The notes under the pieces are model-generated. The model did not search any database, was not told the DNA's origin, and was given only the letters and a program-made list of their open reading frames with translations. DNA of 64,000 nucleotides from contig OX375873.1 of the NCBI GenBank assembly GCA_947359465.1, positions 137,575,916-137,639,915 of the forward strand, in the 5' to 3' direction. A program made the position numbers and the translations under genes. This stretch comes from Metellina segmentata (taxonomy: Eukaryota; Arthropoda; Arachnida; Araneae; Tetragnathidae). Within the stretch, counting starts at the first letter, position 1. Each line of letters starts with the position of its first letter. This document shows, in pieces, positions 23,598-33,089 of this stretch.

Positions 23598-24108
23598 TTG
23601 AGTCGATGCAAAAGTTCGTCCCGTTTTTTGACGAAGAAAAATTATTTTATTTAATAAAAATTACATTAAATAGGTATAATTTGTGCTGTTCTGTTCGATG
23701 CCCTTTCTCCATCCCTCTTCGGTTGCTGTACAAGTTCTGAGGTTTCTGGCTAAAGAACAGATCCAAGTGATGAAAAACTATCCGAACCCCTTACGGCACG
23801 TGGAATCGTCAACGGCATCCTCACCCTGAACAATACATATCTTATTTTGCGTCAAAGAAGCCCAATTCTTGCCTTTTCAGAAGTAAAGAAAGCATAATAC
23901 GTCGAAAATGGTCCTTAATTTCTGCCATTTTGAATGATTAACACAATTTAAAAAACACAACCCAACACAATTTTTTCCCCAAGTACTCGCTGAAAAGCTT
24001 TCTTTTAAATAACATCAAAACTTAATACGTATGAAATAGATAACAATCCGGTTTTGCGATGCAATGCCATGTAGTGCCAAAACGGGACGAACTTTTGCAT
24101 CAACCCTG
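23598..24108. mobile_element. mariner-derived MITE
   Basis: TA at 23596-23597 and 24109-24110. Ends: left ttgagtcgatgcaaaagttc, right (inverted) cagggttgatgcaaaagttc, both followed by gtcccgttttt or gtcccgttttg. 511 bp. The interior matches the interrupted element at 30904-32405 in inverted orientation. It retains a minus-oriented trace of a mariner helix-turn-helix. Confidence 0.8.
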
Positions 24109-24110
24109 TA

Positions 24111-25558
24111 ATTCGTCTTTTAAAGCAATTGTAGAATAGCCCCGTGATTAGTTAGCTGACAAACACTCAAGAAGATTCTTAGGCGTGTTCCCTAAGATCA
24201 TTTATTTCCAATAACTTATAACTTTAAGAATTACATTGCTCGACGAACGCCAGCTGTCAACCTAATCTGATTCAGAATTCGAGACGATTAATCAGGGCCG
24301 TTTTAAGATATTTGGCGCCCCTGGGCTACTTACAATCCCAGATGCAGAATTATATTCAGTGCAATTGCAATTGTTCTGCAGGCATTGTGTCCTAATTTTG
24401 AAACGGCTAAATATGTACTACATGTTTATAGTAAAACATCGAAATTAATTTACTTAAAACCAAGGCGTACTTTCAGAATTTGTAATTCTGTCGATGCCTT
24501 TTGAAGTTAAATATTATGTCATTGAAATAGAAGATGTGTTATTTCTAAAGTGTCTGCGGTCATTTGGGGCGGTGTAGGGTGGATGTTCCGTAGCTAGAGA
24601 AGAAAAAAAGGTGTGGCGAGGAACACGCTTTGCACTGCAGATCATCGTAACTTAGGATTGAAAAAAAAAGGCAAAAATTTTGATAAAATTATATAAGGAA
24701 AAATTGTTCTGTAAAGACTTTGTTCTGCGACGTAGGTCGCAGTTTTAAGCACGTTCTACTCCCGGGATTACAATAATTATTTTACTTAAAAATATATTCG
24801 CCTGCTCCTGTTTGAAAACTCTTCATAACAGGAAATTCATATTATGAACTGGGTGCACAAACTGTAAACAAAAACTTTCTTGAACGTATCGCGTCAGTCA
24901 AAAATAGCATATAATATTTGCGAAGGTTGTTCGCTACCATTTCTCGAACTTTTACCCACTTTATAAGGGAACTTTTTTTGATAAATATAGGATGAATATT
25001 GCAGGAAAATGTCTAAACATCCAGTTCAATGACTTCCTATAGAAGATCTTCTGAAATAGGGTGAGACTCAATATGACGTCACACTTTATTTCCTGGCGAA
25101 TAGAGTCCTATTCGCATTCTTTTTGACTGAGAAAATGTCTGGAAGGCATGACTGAGAAAAGGCATAGAAGGGACTTCGAAGCGTTCGTGAGCAAACTGCG
25201 TAAAAGCGTATCGTTATTGGAAATGTAATCAAAAAAAGGCACCAGTTCTCATAAGCGAAAGCCAAAAGAATAATAACGCTGTCCTGCAAGAGCGTGAGCG
25301 GGGTCATTAAATACGTTATTAAGTCCTATAACTACAATTCCCGTTAGTTCGGCGCAGGAAATTTCGAGATGTTTCTCCTTCCAAAAACTACCTGCTTTTA
25401 TTGGGTATAAGAAGCGTTTCTATTTACAAAATAGTCCATTTATCTTGAGGGGAAATGACTTAATAATCCTTTTGTCATCTATGACAGGCAATTTCTGTCA
25501 AGCTAAACTTAGGTGGCCCTAGTGTTTCTGCGGAAGAACGCGTTTCCTGTGCGTATTG
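24111..25558. other. intron 3 sequence, one orphan hAT-like terminus
   Basis: At 24295 cagggccgttttaagatatt followed by tggcgcccctgg looks like a hAT end of the CAGGGCC type, but no matching opposite end was found downstream. The palindrome TGACGTCA (CRE-like) is at 25074-25081. The open frame 25086-25307 (minus) resembles nothing known to me. The rest is featureless. Confidence 0.3.
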
Positions 25559-25920
25559 GGCCGCGGTAGCCCGGTTCAAAAAGTAACGTACTAGTAATAG
25601 GAGGGATGCAAGTTCGAATCCGACCAAAGATCGTCGAGCACAAAGGTGTGCTTTAAATCTGAGCCGCCTCAAATATCCTCACGTTGCTATGCTGTGGGTA
25701 AGGTAAGGTCATTTTAATTAACGTCGTACTAGAACAACACAACGGGCTATTGACGACGGTCAGGCATGGTGGGGGAGTTTGAAGAGTGAGGTGGTAGCTC
25801 AGATGTGACCTCGTCATTCAAAATTGCGTAGTGTTTTACTCGGATCTTTCCCTTATGGGATTGATCTCGGACCGTCGTCAAAAGCCCGTTGTGTTGCTCT
25901 AGTTCGACGTTAATTAGGTC
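25559..25920 (+). repeat. tRNA-derived SINE, head type A, with internal inverted tail
   Basis: Head gcggtagcccggttcaaaaa and agttcgaatccgaccaaaga, then the common body to gttgctctagttcgacgtta. In the middle, 25716-25761 is the family 3' terminus in reverse (aattaacgtcgtactagaac), complementary to 25870-25915, so the copy can fold into a stem of about 46 bp. This seems to be one SINE tail inserted or copied back into another. A Tc1 element starts right after it at 25926. Confidence 0.75.
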
Positions 25921-26209
25921 ATTACAGTGCCTCCCAAAAGTGTTCGTACACTTACGACTTTCAATGAAATACTGCTCTATCTATTAACAATAAAAATTAA
26001 TATTTCAGAATGGGGATTTTTTAATAATATCTATAACTTGTTATTAACAAAACTACATAAAATATTTAATAAGCATAGGAACCTTTTTTAGAAAATATAT
26101 ATAATCAAAAAGTAACAAAAACATTACCTTACAAAAGTCTTCGTACACTTTAAAAAAACCTCTACATATTAGTAAATATTGTAATATTTCGGTAAATTAG
26201 TACTTAGTA

Positions 26210-27510
26210 GGATATCCTATAGCATATATCCACAACAACTTTTAAACATCTGGAAATAGAGTTAGCTCACCAGTTCTTTTAGTAATTTCTGTATCAACGT
26301 TCCTCCCTTCTTCAATCCCAATTACAGTTTTTAGTTCGCTTTTCGTTTTAAGGTCGTGTCTCCGTACTCAAACCTCCAGTTCTATCTAAATGTGTTCTAT
26401 TGGGTTTAAATCCGGCGACTGAGGAGGTGTTTTCAGAACTTGTGGACAGTTATGGACTCCAGAAGTGAACGTTGAGAGCCGTGTGCTTAGGATCGTTATC
26501 TTGATAAAAAAAACAAAGTTGTTTCCAATACCCAAATTTATGGGCTGATAATTTTAAATTGTCTTTTAAAATTGTTCAATAAATAGCATGATTCATTATG
26601 CCATCAATAAATGCCAAATTACCGTTCTGATGCTGACATGCACCCACACAAGGACACCTCCATTGCCATGCTTTACAGTTCCAACTAAGTTCTTGGAATA
26701 AGTTCTTCATTTTTCTTCTCCAAACAATTCCATCCTAACCAAAAAAATGTTAAATTTGCTTTCCTCTTCAAATAAGACACGATGCCACCCAAGCGGTATA
26801 GTGGATAAAGCTCCCACGCTTTGGGTTCGTGGTTCGATTTCCTACTAGGGCTACTTCCCTAGGGCTGCTTGTATGTGATGTCCGAGGAAGAAGTCAGACT
26901 CCCGCCCAAGTGGTTCCTCACCAAAAAGTTCATAACTGCACCCCCTATGTCTTTACCAGTGATCAATTTGTGTGTTTGTAAAATAACAACCTGTATTCTT
27001 CTTCTGTGTCTATCCTACTTCAGATCACTGGGCCTGATCTAAAACACGTCAACAACAAAAGACACGATTCCAATACGTTTCGGTCTTATTTATCATTGAT
27101 TTTGCGAAGGAAAGCCTAAGCTTTCTATTTTTTGCAGTTACAAAAAATTTCTTCGGGCAGAACGGCCATTGAATCCAGCGGATGTGAGCACTCGTCGAAC
27201 AGTTTCAGGTGAAATAGAAATTTCTTCAATAAATTCTGTAGAAATTTTTACAACACTCAAACGTGGATTTTTCATTATTTAGTTTTTAATGATAAATCTT
27301 TGATCAAGTTAAGTTAAATTTGCCAGACGATCTTTTCTTACTTTGATTTTGATCCGATTTTCTTCCTTAAAACGTAAAATCACATACTTTACCGTAGAAT
27401 GTGATAAATTTACTAATTAAGCGATATTCCGAACTGATTTACTACTACTATGGTGAAACATAATCCATTTTCTAATGCTGTTCGTTGTTTCCTTACGACT
27501 ACAAGCCATT
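26210..27510 (-). pseudogene. Tc1 transposase, decayed and split by a SINE
   Basis: Minus strand: starts MACSRKETTNSIRKWI near 27508, then helix-turn-helix remnants SVRNIA, VNLSHSTVKYVILRFKEENR and VRKDRLANLT. The catalytic part is broken: EEESKFNIF-like first Asp region, then YQDNDPKHTA (second Asp) near 26480-26500. The SINE at 26784-27058 interrupts between them. Many stops. Confidence 0.7.
26784..27058 (+). repeat. tRNA-derived SINE with (AAC) tail
   Basis: Ten-base duplications aagacacgat at 26774-26783 and 27059-27068. Head gccacccaagcggtatagtg, gataaagc and ggttcgatttcc show box A- and box B-like segments; the tail ends aacaacaaaa. The body differs from the abundant family, so this is a separate SINE family. 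It landed in the Tc1 transposase. Confidence 0.85.
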
Positions 27511-27874
27511 TTTAAATAATGAATAGAATATTACGAAGTAAGCAAGCAAAGATTCAAGGCAAATGATATTTTAAATGTCCCCACAGTGACAAAATAATAA
27601 AAAAAAACGATAGAAGATAATTTTATTTATAAATTTATCTGAAAATGTTTCGGTGTACGATCACTTTTGTGACGCGTTTTTTCTATGCCTCCTTGCATTT
27701 TCATTTTTATAAAAAGAAAATGAGTCAATATTAAAAAAAAATGTTAGATTTTATTTAGAATTACATGGAGCTCATATGAAAAAATATTGGACTTTATATT
27801 CGAATTCAGTCCCAAACCACAGCGCTTTTCCTACAAATTTTTAAAGTGTACGAACACTTTTGGGAGCCACTGTA

Positions 27875-28249
27875 TATCTATATTGAATAATCAATGATTT
27901 GCTTCATCTGAAATTTTTACACTCAAATAAGTTAAAGCACAAACCAATAACCTGTAAAAAATTTGGATTTTAAAAATCGAAATTAAAGAAAAAATTCTAG
28001 TGTATACGTACACTTCAGAAAAGAGATTCGTGTGACTCTGAATTCTTAAAATCTATAGGTGATAATGAATAATGGAATTGATTGAAATTATTGTTGCATT
28101 AAAAGGTTTATTGTGTAACAGAATATATGTTAAATTTAATGGAAACCATTTTTAAGCTAATGGGTAACTTGTTAGTGGCTTCCATGAATATAAAATCTCT
28201 GCAAGTTCTTAAATTGTTATTTTCCTTGAAATATTTTTGTAATTGGAGG
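27875..28249. other. intron 3 spacer, nothing identified
   Basis: AT-rich sequence between a Tc1 end and a SINE. The stretch near 28140-28235 (tttttagcta..gg.a.cttgttagtggctt) recurs at 28625-28680, so two diverged copies of a short unclassified repeat flank the SINE at 28250-28520. Confidence 0.35.
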
Positions 28250-28520
28250 TCATGTAAGGTAATTGAATTAACGTTATACTGGAGAAACGCAACGTGTTAT
28301 TGATGACGATCCAGAATACATCCCGAAGGGAAAGACCCGAGGACTACACCACGTCATTTTGAACCTCGGTCAGATAATGAGTTAATTTTCTAATTTCCAC
28401 ACCTTGCCAATATGAAGTCGTTTTAGGCCACGTCAAATTTAAGGTTCCCTATCCCCCGACCACGAAGATCTTTGGTTGGATCCAATTTCATACTCACAAC
28501 CCTCCGGTTGCTAAGGTGAC
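28250..28520 (-). repeat. tRNA-derived SINE, head type A, diverged
   Basis: Minus-strand copy: tail taattgaattaacgttatac at the left, body cattttgaacctcggtcaga, and type A head (aaccctccggttgct) at 28500-28514. The head is truncated after that. Confidence 0.7.
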
Positions 28521-28750
28521 AATGCATTGTGTATTAATTTAAATTATTGTGGTTGCATTAGGCCATTGCATTAAACGATTCATAGTGATAGAATGTGTTA
28601 CAGAAAATACTGATTTTAATATCAGCTGTTTTTTAGCTAAAAGGTAGCTTGTTAGTGGCTTGCAGGAAAATATGATCTCTGTGTTTTAAAATTGTTACCC
28701 TATTTTAAGAGTTTTTGTAATTGGAAGTTTGTTACTCGATTAACCATTGA

Positions 28751-29059
28751 GGAGGTAGGTATTTTAACGTACTGGAGCAACACAACGGGCTATTGACGAT
28801 GGTCCGGGAGCAATCCCTTAAGGGAAAAGATCCGAGGACAACACCACGTCATTTTGAACCACGGTCAGATGACGAGACAACACCTGAGCTGGCACCCCAC
28901 TCTCCAAACTTTCCCATTACGCCAACGTGAGGACATTTGATGCCACGACAGATTAAACGTGCACCAGATCCCTTTGTACACGACAGACTTTGATTGTATT
29001 CGAACTTGTAACCCTCCGGTTGTTAATTCGTAACTCTTCCAACCGGGCTATCGTGGTCC
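28751..29059 (-). repeat. tRNA-derived SINE, head type A, with TSD
   Basis: Nine-base duplications aaccattga at 28742-28750 and 29060-29068. Complete copy: tail ggaggtaggtattttaacgt, body, and on the minus strand the head ggaccacgatagcccggttg with aagagttacgaattaacaac. Perfect duplication suggests a fairly recent insertion. Confidence 0.85.
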
Positions 29060-29103
29060 AACCATTGATGCATTAAAGAATGATATGAGAACTTCCCTGG
29101 CCA

Positions 29104-29147
29104 ACCTGTAGAATACCACTGATTATAACCAGTGATATTCTACAGGT
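29104..29147. repeat. near-perfect 18-bp hairpin
   Basis: acctgtagaataccactg (29104-29121) pairs with cagtgatattctacaggt (29130-29147) with one mismatch and an 8-base loop. It may be a small foldback insertion footprint; no element assigned. Confidence 0.6.
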
Positions 29148-29438
29148 CTTAGTCTAATAATATCAGACTGATTTTATACTTGAGTTGCAGCTTCAATTTA
29201 TGCCGTTTAAGGAAGGCACACACCAACTAGGCCGCATCGTAAGTTCGGCACTCATCGCATTTTAGAATCAGCCCACGTACTTTGTTTTGAATGAAACTTC
29301 GCACATCTATCCGCTCTGGACGTCGGCTATTCGAACGCCGATTCCGGAGAGAGAATAAAATCTGTTCCGTCCCTATACAATACGGATGACTCAATCCGAA
29401 ATTTCTTAGTAATGTTGGTACCAGATGTTCACGTTATA

Positions 29439-30191
29439 GAGTACAAAGTCCCAAATCCAAACGTCCGAAATCCGGAATTGTCAAAAATCGGACGTTTTGC
29501 GGGGTTTTTTTATTAGTTTTTCCCACTTTTCTTCCATCTTTCCGACAACTTTTAAAGATTGGTAATTGGTAATTGGTAATTTTTAGTTAACGTCGTACTA
29601 GAGCAACACAACGGGCTATTGACGACGGTCCGGGATCAGTCCCTTAAGGGAAAGATCCGAGGACAACACCTCGTAATTTTGAACCACGGTCAGATGACGA
29701 AGCAACACCTGAGCTGGCACCCCACTCTCCAAGCTTCCACACCAACCCAACGTGAGGACTTTCGGCCACGACATATTTAGGGTGTAACAGCCGCCTCTAC
29801 ACCATGCGCTTACAAACATCCATGCACTGATCTGGATTCGAACCAGGAATCTTCCGATCTAGAGGTTAACACCTTAACCACCAGACCGGTTGGTCGGCTT
29901 AAAGAACAAGGAGTTAAAACTGGACCCAATTGATGAAACAACACACATTTTCAGAGTAAATACCACAGAAAAATTAGAAGATTGATTGCAATGTATTAAA
30001 AGTTATTTTTTCCTTTAAAAAAATTATTCCTGTTTATATATCTGCTATTTTACTATTGCAAAACCCGAAATTCGCGCGAGGGGGTTAGATTAAAGTTTTT
30101 TTTACAAAAAATGCAACTAATACGAAATCCGGAAAAATCCAAAATCCTAAATGGCCGAGGTCCGGAGGTTTCCAAATTAGTGTTGTACACT
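29439..30191. mobile_element. Tigger/pogo-type MITE interrupted by a SINE
   Basis: Left end gagtacaaagtcccaaatcc after TA (29437-29438); the right end, inverted, contains aacctccggacctcgg and gagtgtac. Clear relative of the MITE at 35863-36288 (shared aagaacaaggagttaaa, gatgaaacaac, agagtaaataccaca and tatatctgct.ttttactac). The SINE 29559-29898 sits inside. Confidence 0.65.
29559..29898 (-). repeat. tRNA-derived SINE, head type B, with TSD
   Basis: Duplications ttaaaga at 29552-29558 and 29899-29905; the uninterrupted MITE at 35863 confirms the empty site (ttataaagaacaag there). The tail carries a tandem ttggtaa array. The head on the minus strand is aagccgaccaaccggtctgg, with ggttcgaatccagatcag. 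Best reference copy for head B. Confidence 0.88.
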
Positions 30192-30319
30192 CAATTGTGC
30201 TTTTTATACCCCTCATCCAAGTCTCTATCTTTGCGATGGTTCAAGGTAGAGTGAACATTTCAACAGATTTCAAATTTGTGTAAAAAATTTACTTCAAATC
30301 GATGCCAAAAACAAGATTT

Positions 30320-30530
30320 TCTTTAAGACATTATTGTTTTCAACTGTCGTGTCACTGATCTTTTTGCAGATATTCCTATGATACTCGACAAAAACGGAAG
30401 TATTTCCTCCGAGATAATCTCGACGTGGCATTTTCCAAGTGAAATGCCGATGCTCTGAATGCAGTGTAATCTGATGTGTGCAGTGCGGAATAGTGTGCTT
30501 TTACCTTTAGTGGCTTTCAATGAACGCAAT
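30320..30530. repeat. dispersed repeat, copy 2
   Basis: Partner of 380-625 (see there). It ends 42 bases from exon 3 on the donor side, and is preceded at 30195-30240 by a fragment of the 2290-2470 repeat. Confidence 0.45.
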
Positions 30531-30572
30531 TAATCCGGAGTGGTACGAACGAGCCACGGAAGTGATACTCAC

Positions 30573-30687
30573 TTGCTGAATAGATGAAGTGCCACGCAGA
30601 TGCCGAGGAACATTATGGCCAGCACTGCAATCACGATAATCATGTTTTGGTCCACACCAGCTCTGGGGATGTCCTCAGAATCTCCAG
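30573..30687 (-). CDS. host membrane-protein gene, exon 3 (transmembrane)
   Basis: Acceptor ttctttcag (AG at 30688-30689) and donor AGCAA-gtgagt (GT at 30571-30572). 115 bp, phase 1 in, phase 2 out. It codes for a short acidic stalk (GDSEDIPRAGVDQN), then the single membrane helix IIVIAVLAIMFLGICVALHL and FSK, where the basic cytoplasmic side begins. The order stalk, helix, Lys/Arg-rich region predicts a type I protein with the cysteine modules outside. Sequence and splice signals are both strong; function is not inferable beyond membrane anchoring. Confidence 0.83.
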
Positions 30688-31292
30688 CTGAAAGAAGATC
30701 GGTGTTAGTTTATGTTTTCCCATTCATTGCAATGCAATTCAGTGTAACGTGACGTATTGCGAAATGAGCTATTTTTGAAATGGCTTACTCAACCATTAGA
30801 TTTTATGAAGAGCACTTTGCTACAAAAATAAAAGCACTTGATGAGTGAAGACCATACGTAAATGCATTTTGCACTGAACAAAACATTTTGTAATTTTATA
30901 GTATCCGGTGTTGATGCAAACGTTCGTCCCGTTTTTGGCGCTGGATGCATTGCATCGCAAAACCGAAGTGTTATCTACTTCATACATGTAAAGTTTTGAC
31001 GTTGTTTGAAAGAAAGAATTTCAGCAAGTACCTGGGGGAAAATGTGTTATTTGCTTGTGTTTTTTCCCAATGCGTTAAGCATTCAAAATGAATGGCAGAA
31101 AATAGAGAGCATTTTCGACATAGTATGCTTTTTTTATTTCCGAAAAGGCAAGAATGCTTCCAGACGCATAAGGAGATATGTGCCGTGTAGGGTGAGGGTA
31201 CCTTGGACGATTCCACGTGTCGTAAGTGGTTCGAAAAGCTTCGTCACCTGGACCCGTGGATGGAGAACAATCGTTAAACAGAACGATACATA

Positions 31293-32307
31293 CGAGGGCA
31301 CGTCAATCAGTAACGCACATAATGTAAAAATTAATAAAAATAAAGCAATTAATGACGATATGAAACAAGAAATGAAAGTATTGCCCCATTTATTACTTTT
31401 CCACATAATTTCCATGTAGGTTGAAACATTTGTACCACCGATGGATCAGTTTGAAAATCCCGGTCTCACAGAACTCCGTCGGCTGCGAGAAGAACCACCT
31501 TCGCACGGCCCCCGTTTGAGAGTCAAACTCCTTACCGCCAAGAAACTTCTTCATGGTTCCAAACAGATGGAACTCGGAGGATGCCAGGTCCGGGCTGTAT
31601 GGAGGGTGCTCCAAAACGTCCCAACCGTATCTCGATGGATGTTTCCACATCATGCAGATTTTGACTCCGGAGTCATGTGTAAAGCCCATGTTTCATCTCC
31701 CGTGACAATACTCGCCCAAAACTCATTACCTTCCTCGTGGTACCGCTGTAAATGTGTCAGAATGCAAGCCATTCTGCATCCATTGGGCTGTTCCGACAGT
31801 TGTTTTGGTACCCAGAGAGAAAAAACTTCCCTGTACTCTAGCTTCTCATGAACAATGTCCCAGGCAGATCCATAAGAAATGTTGCAACGTTCTTTTATTT
31901 CATTCAACGTCGTTCGACGGTTCTCTCGTATGACGTTGTCGATTTCACCAACAATTGAACAGGGATGAAGAAGACACTGGCCTCCCAGATCGGACTTGAA
32001 CAAACAAACTCGTTCGCCCATCTTGAAAAATTTTACACCATCTTCCCACATTGGTACGGTCAATACTCTTTTCCGTTCACTTCCACCATCTCCGAATGGA
32101 TCTCTTCAACTTTCTTTCCTTTTGCAAAAAGAAATCGTATCACAGCTCCTCCGCACTTGACGTTGTAATCACTACTGCTATTTTACTGGTGACTGACGAA
32201 CGGTACGTTGAATCACGAGTTGTGCCCTTTTTACTAAATAGTTTCATTTTGACTAATATTTTCCTACTTAAAAATTGACATGTGCGTTGCTTATTGACAC
32301 ACCCTCG
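31293..32307 (-). mobile_element. mariner transposon, internally deleted
   Basis: TA at 31291-31292 and 32308-32309. Inverted ends: cgagggcacgtcaatcagta left and cgagggtgtgtcaataagca right (inverted), continuing acgcacat on both. 1015 bp, shorter than the usual about 1.3 kb because of an internal deletion in the transposase. Confidence 0.9.
31390..32160 (-). pseudogene. mariner transposase lacking its second catalytic Asp
   Basis: Minus strand: N-terminus VIRFLFAKGKKVEEIHSEMV near 32130, DNA-binding domain remnants with frame changes, then an open block IDNVIRENRRTTLNEIKERC. The first catalytic Asp is in IVTGDETW (codon 31695-31697). Directly after (about 31650-31690) the reading jumps to HPPYSPDLASSEFHLFGTMK, which holds the third Asp (31588-31590). 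The intervening region, normally with the HDNARPH motif, is missing, so about 70-80 residues including the second Asp are deleted. The C-terminus ends YKCFNLHGNYVEK. Catalytically dead. Confidence 0.87.
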
Positions 32308-32696
32308 TACTATATTGACTCAATGTCATTTTAAGTCAATAAAATAAGCTTCCTTCAATGTTTGTAAAAAAATACAACAGGGACGAACTTTTGCTCGAAC
32401 CCAATAGTTTCGCTTAACCCTCGTGGTGGTTATGTCGTTACGTCTGAAACTGCCCTGTAGTGCCCCCAGCCTCGGATGCTTGTTCCAAACTGTCACTAGT
32501 AGTTTAGGCAAGGGACAGTTTGTTTTTCTTACTTGGGTCGTCATTCTTCCCTGGAGCAATAGGGCAGCTTTGTCTCGATGATACCTCGTCCTTAGAAAAT
32601 TCATCATTTCTTGGACCCTCGTTGAAACACGAATTTCATACACAGGGCCGTCGCAGCACTTGTGAAATAGTAGCATTTGCAGCATAAACTTTTTTG

Positions 32697-33089
32697 GGAC
32701 AGCTGCAGTCTACGTTTATAGCAGTGGCAACGGCCTTGGTGCTTTTTTTTGGCGCACTTCTAGTAGCGAGTTATAGCAGGTTAAGGCAACTCATCTGTAT
32801 TACGGTTATTGCGGTTTTTATGACAACCTCGGCAAGCGGAAGGTTTGAATTTTCATTTTGAATAATCTAGAAAGGTCTTTCCAAATCCGTTTAACTGTCG
32901 TTAGATAAATATATTTCTTAAAACGTTCACAAATATGTTTCTAAAACTTATTATTTTCCGTTTTAAAACAAAAAAATTTTTTTAAAAGAAAAAGATTTTT
33001 TAACTATTTTTTTTCCAGCGACTTTAGAAGTGTGCCAAAAAAAGCGCCAAAGCCGTAGCCACCTCTATAAACGTAGACTGCAGCTGTAC
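32697..33089. mobile_element. MITE with long inverted repeats
   Basis: The two ends match over about 70 bases with few differences: acagctgcagtctacgttta then tag.(a/c)gtggc.acggc.ttgg.gc(t)n on each side. The centre is AT-rich and non-coding. Flanks acttttttg and aattttttaa could be a 9-bp duplication (7 of 9), which would suggest a Mutator-type element, but the flanks are low complexity. Confidence 0.75.

Larger units (their letters stand above)
25926..27872 (-). mobile_element. Tc1-like transposon with SINE insertion
   Basis: TA at 25924-25925 and 27873-27874. Ends: left cagtgcctcccaaaagtgtt, right (inverted) cagtggctcccaaaagtgtt, both continuing cgtacact. 1947 bp including a 275-bp SINE and its duplication, so about 1.66 kb originally. 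It carries a badly decayed minus-strand transposase. Confidence 0.88.
30904..32405. mobile_element. mariner-derived element interrupted by a second mariner
   Basis: TA at 30902-30903 and 32406-32407. Left end has gttgatgcaaacgttcgtcc, right end (inverted) ttgggttcgagcaaaagttc, the same terminus as the MITE at 23598-24108. About 390 bp of left arm include a mariner helix-turn-helix trace (GEGTLDDSTCRKWFEKLRHL at about 31182-31242). Internal sequence is lost and the 31293-32307 mariner sits in the gap. Confidence 0.7.

Noticed and set aside
25086..25307. 73-codon minus-strand frame near a CRE-like site
   Set aside because: No recognisable domain, no splice sites and no sister copy.
31006..31419. 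137-codon plus-strand frame
   Set aside because: It crosses from the outer mariner derivative into the inner mariner, so it is a chance frame over two elements.
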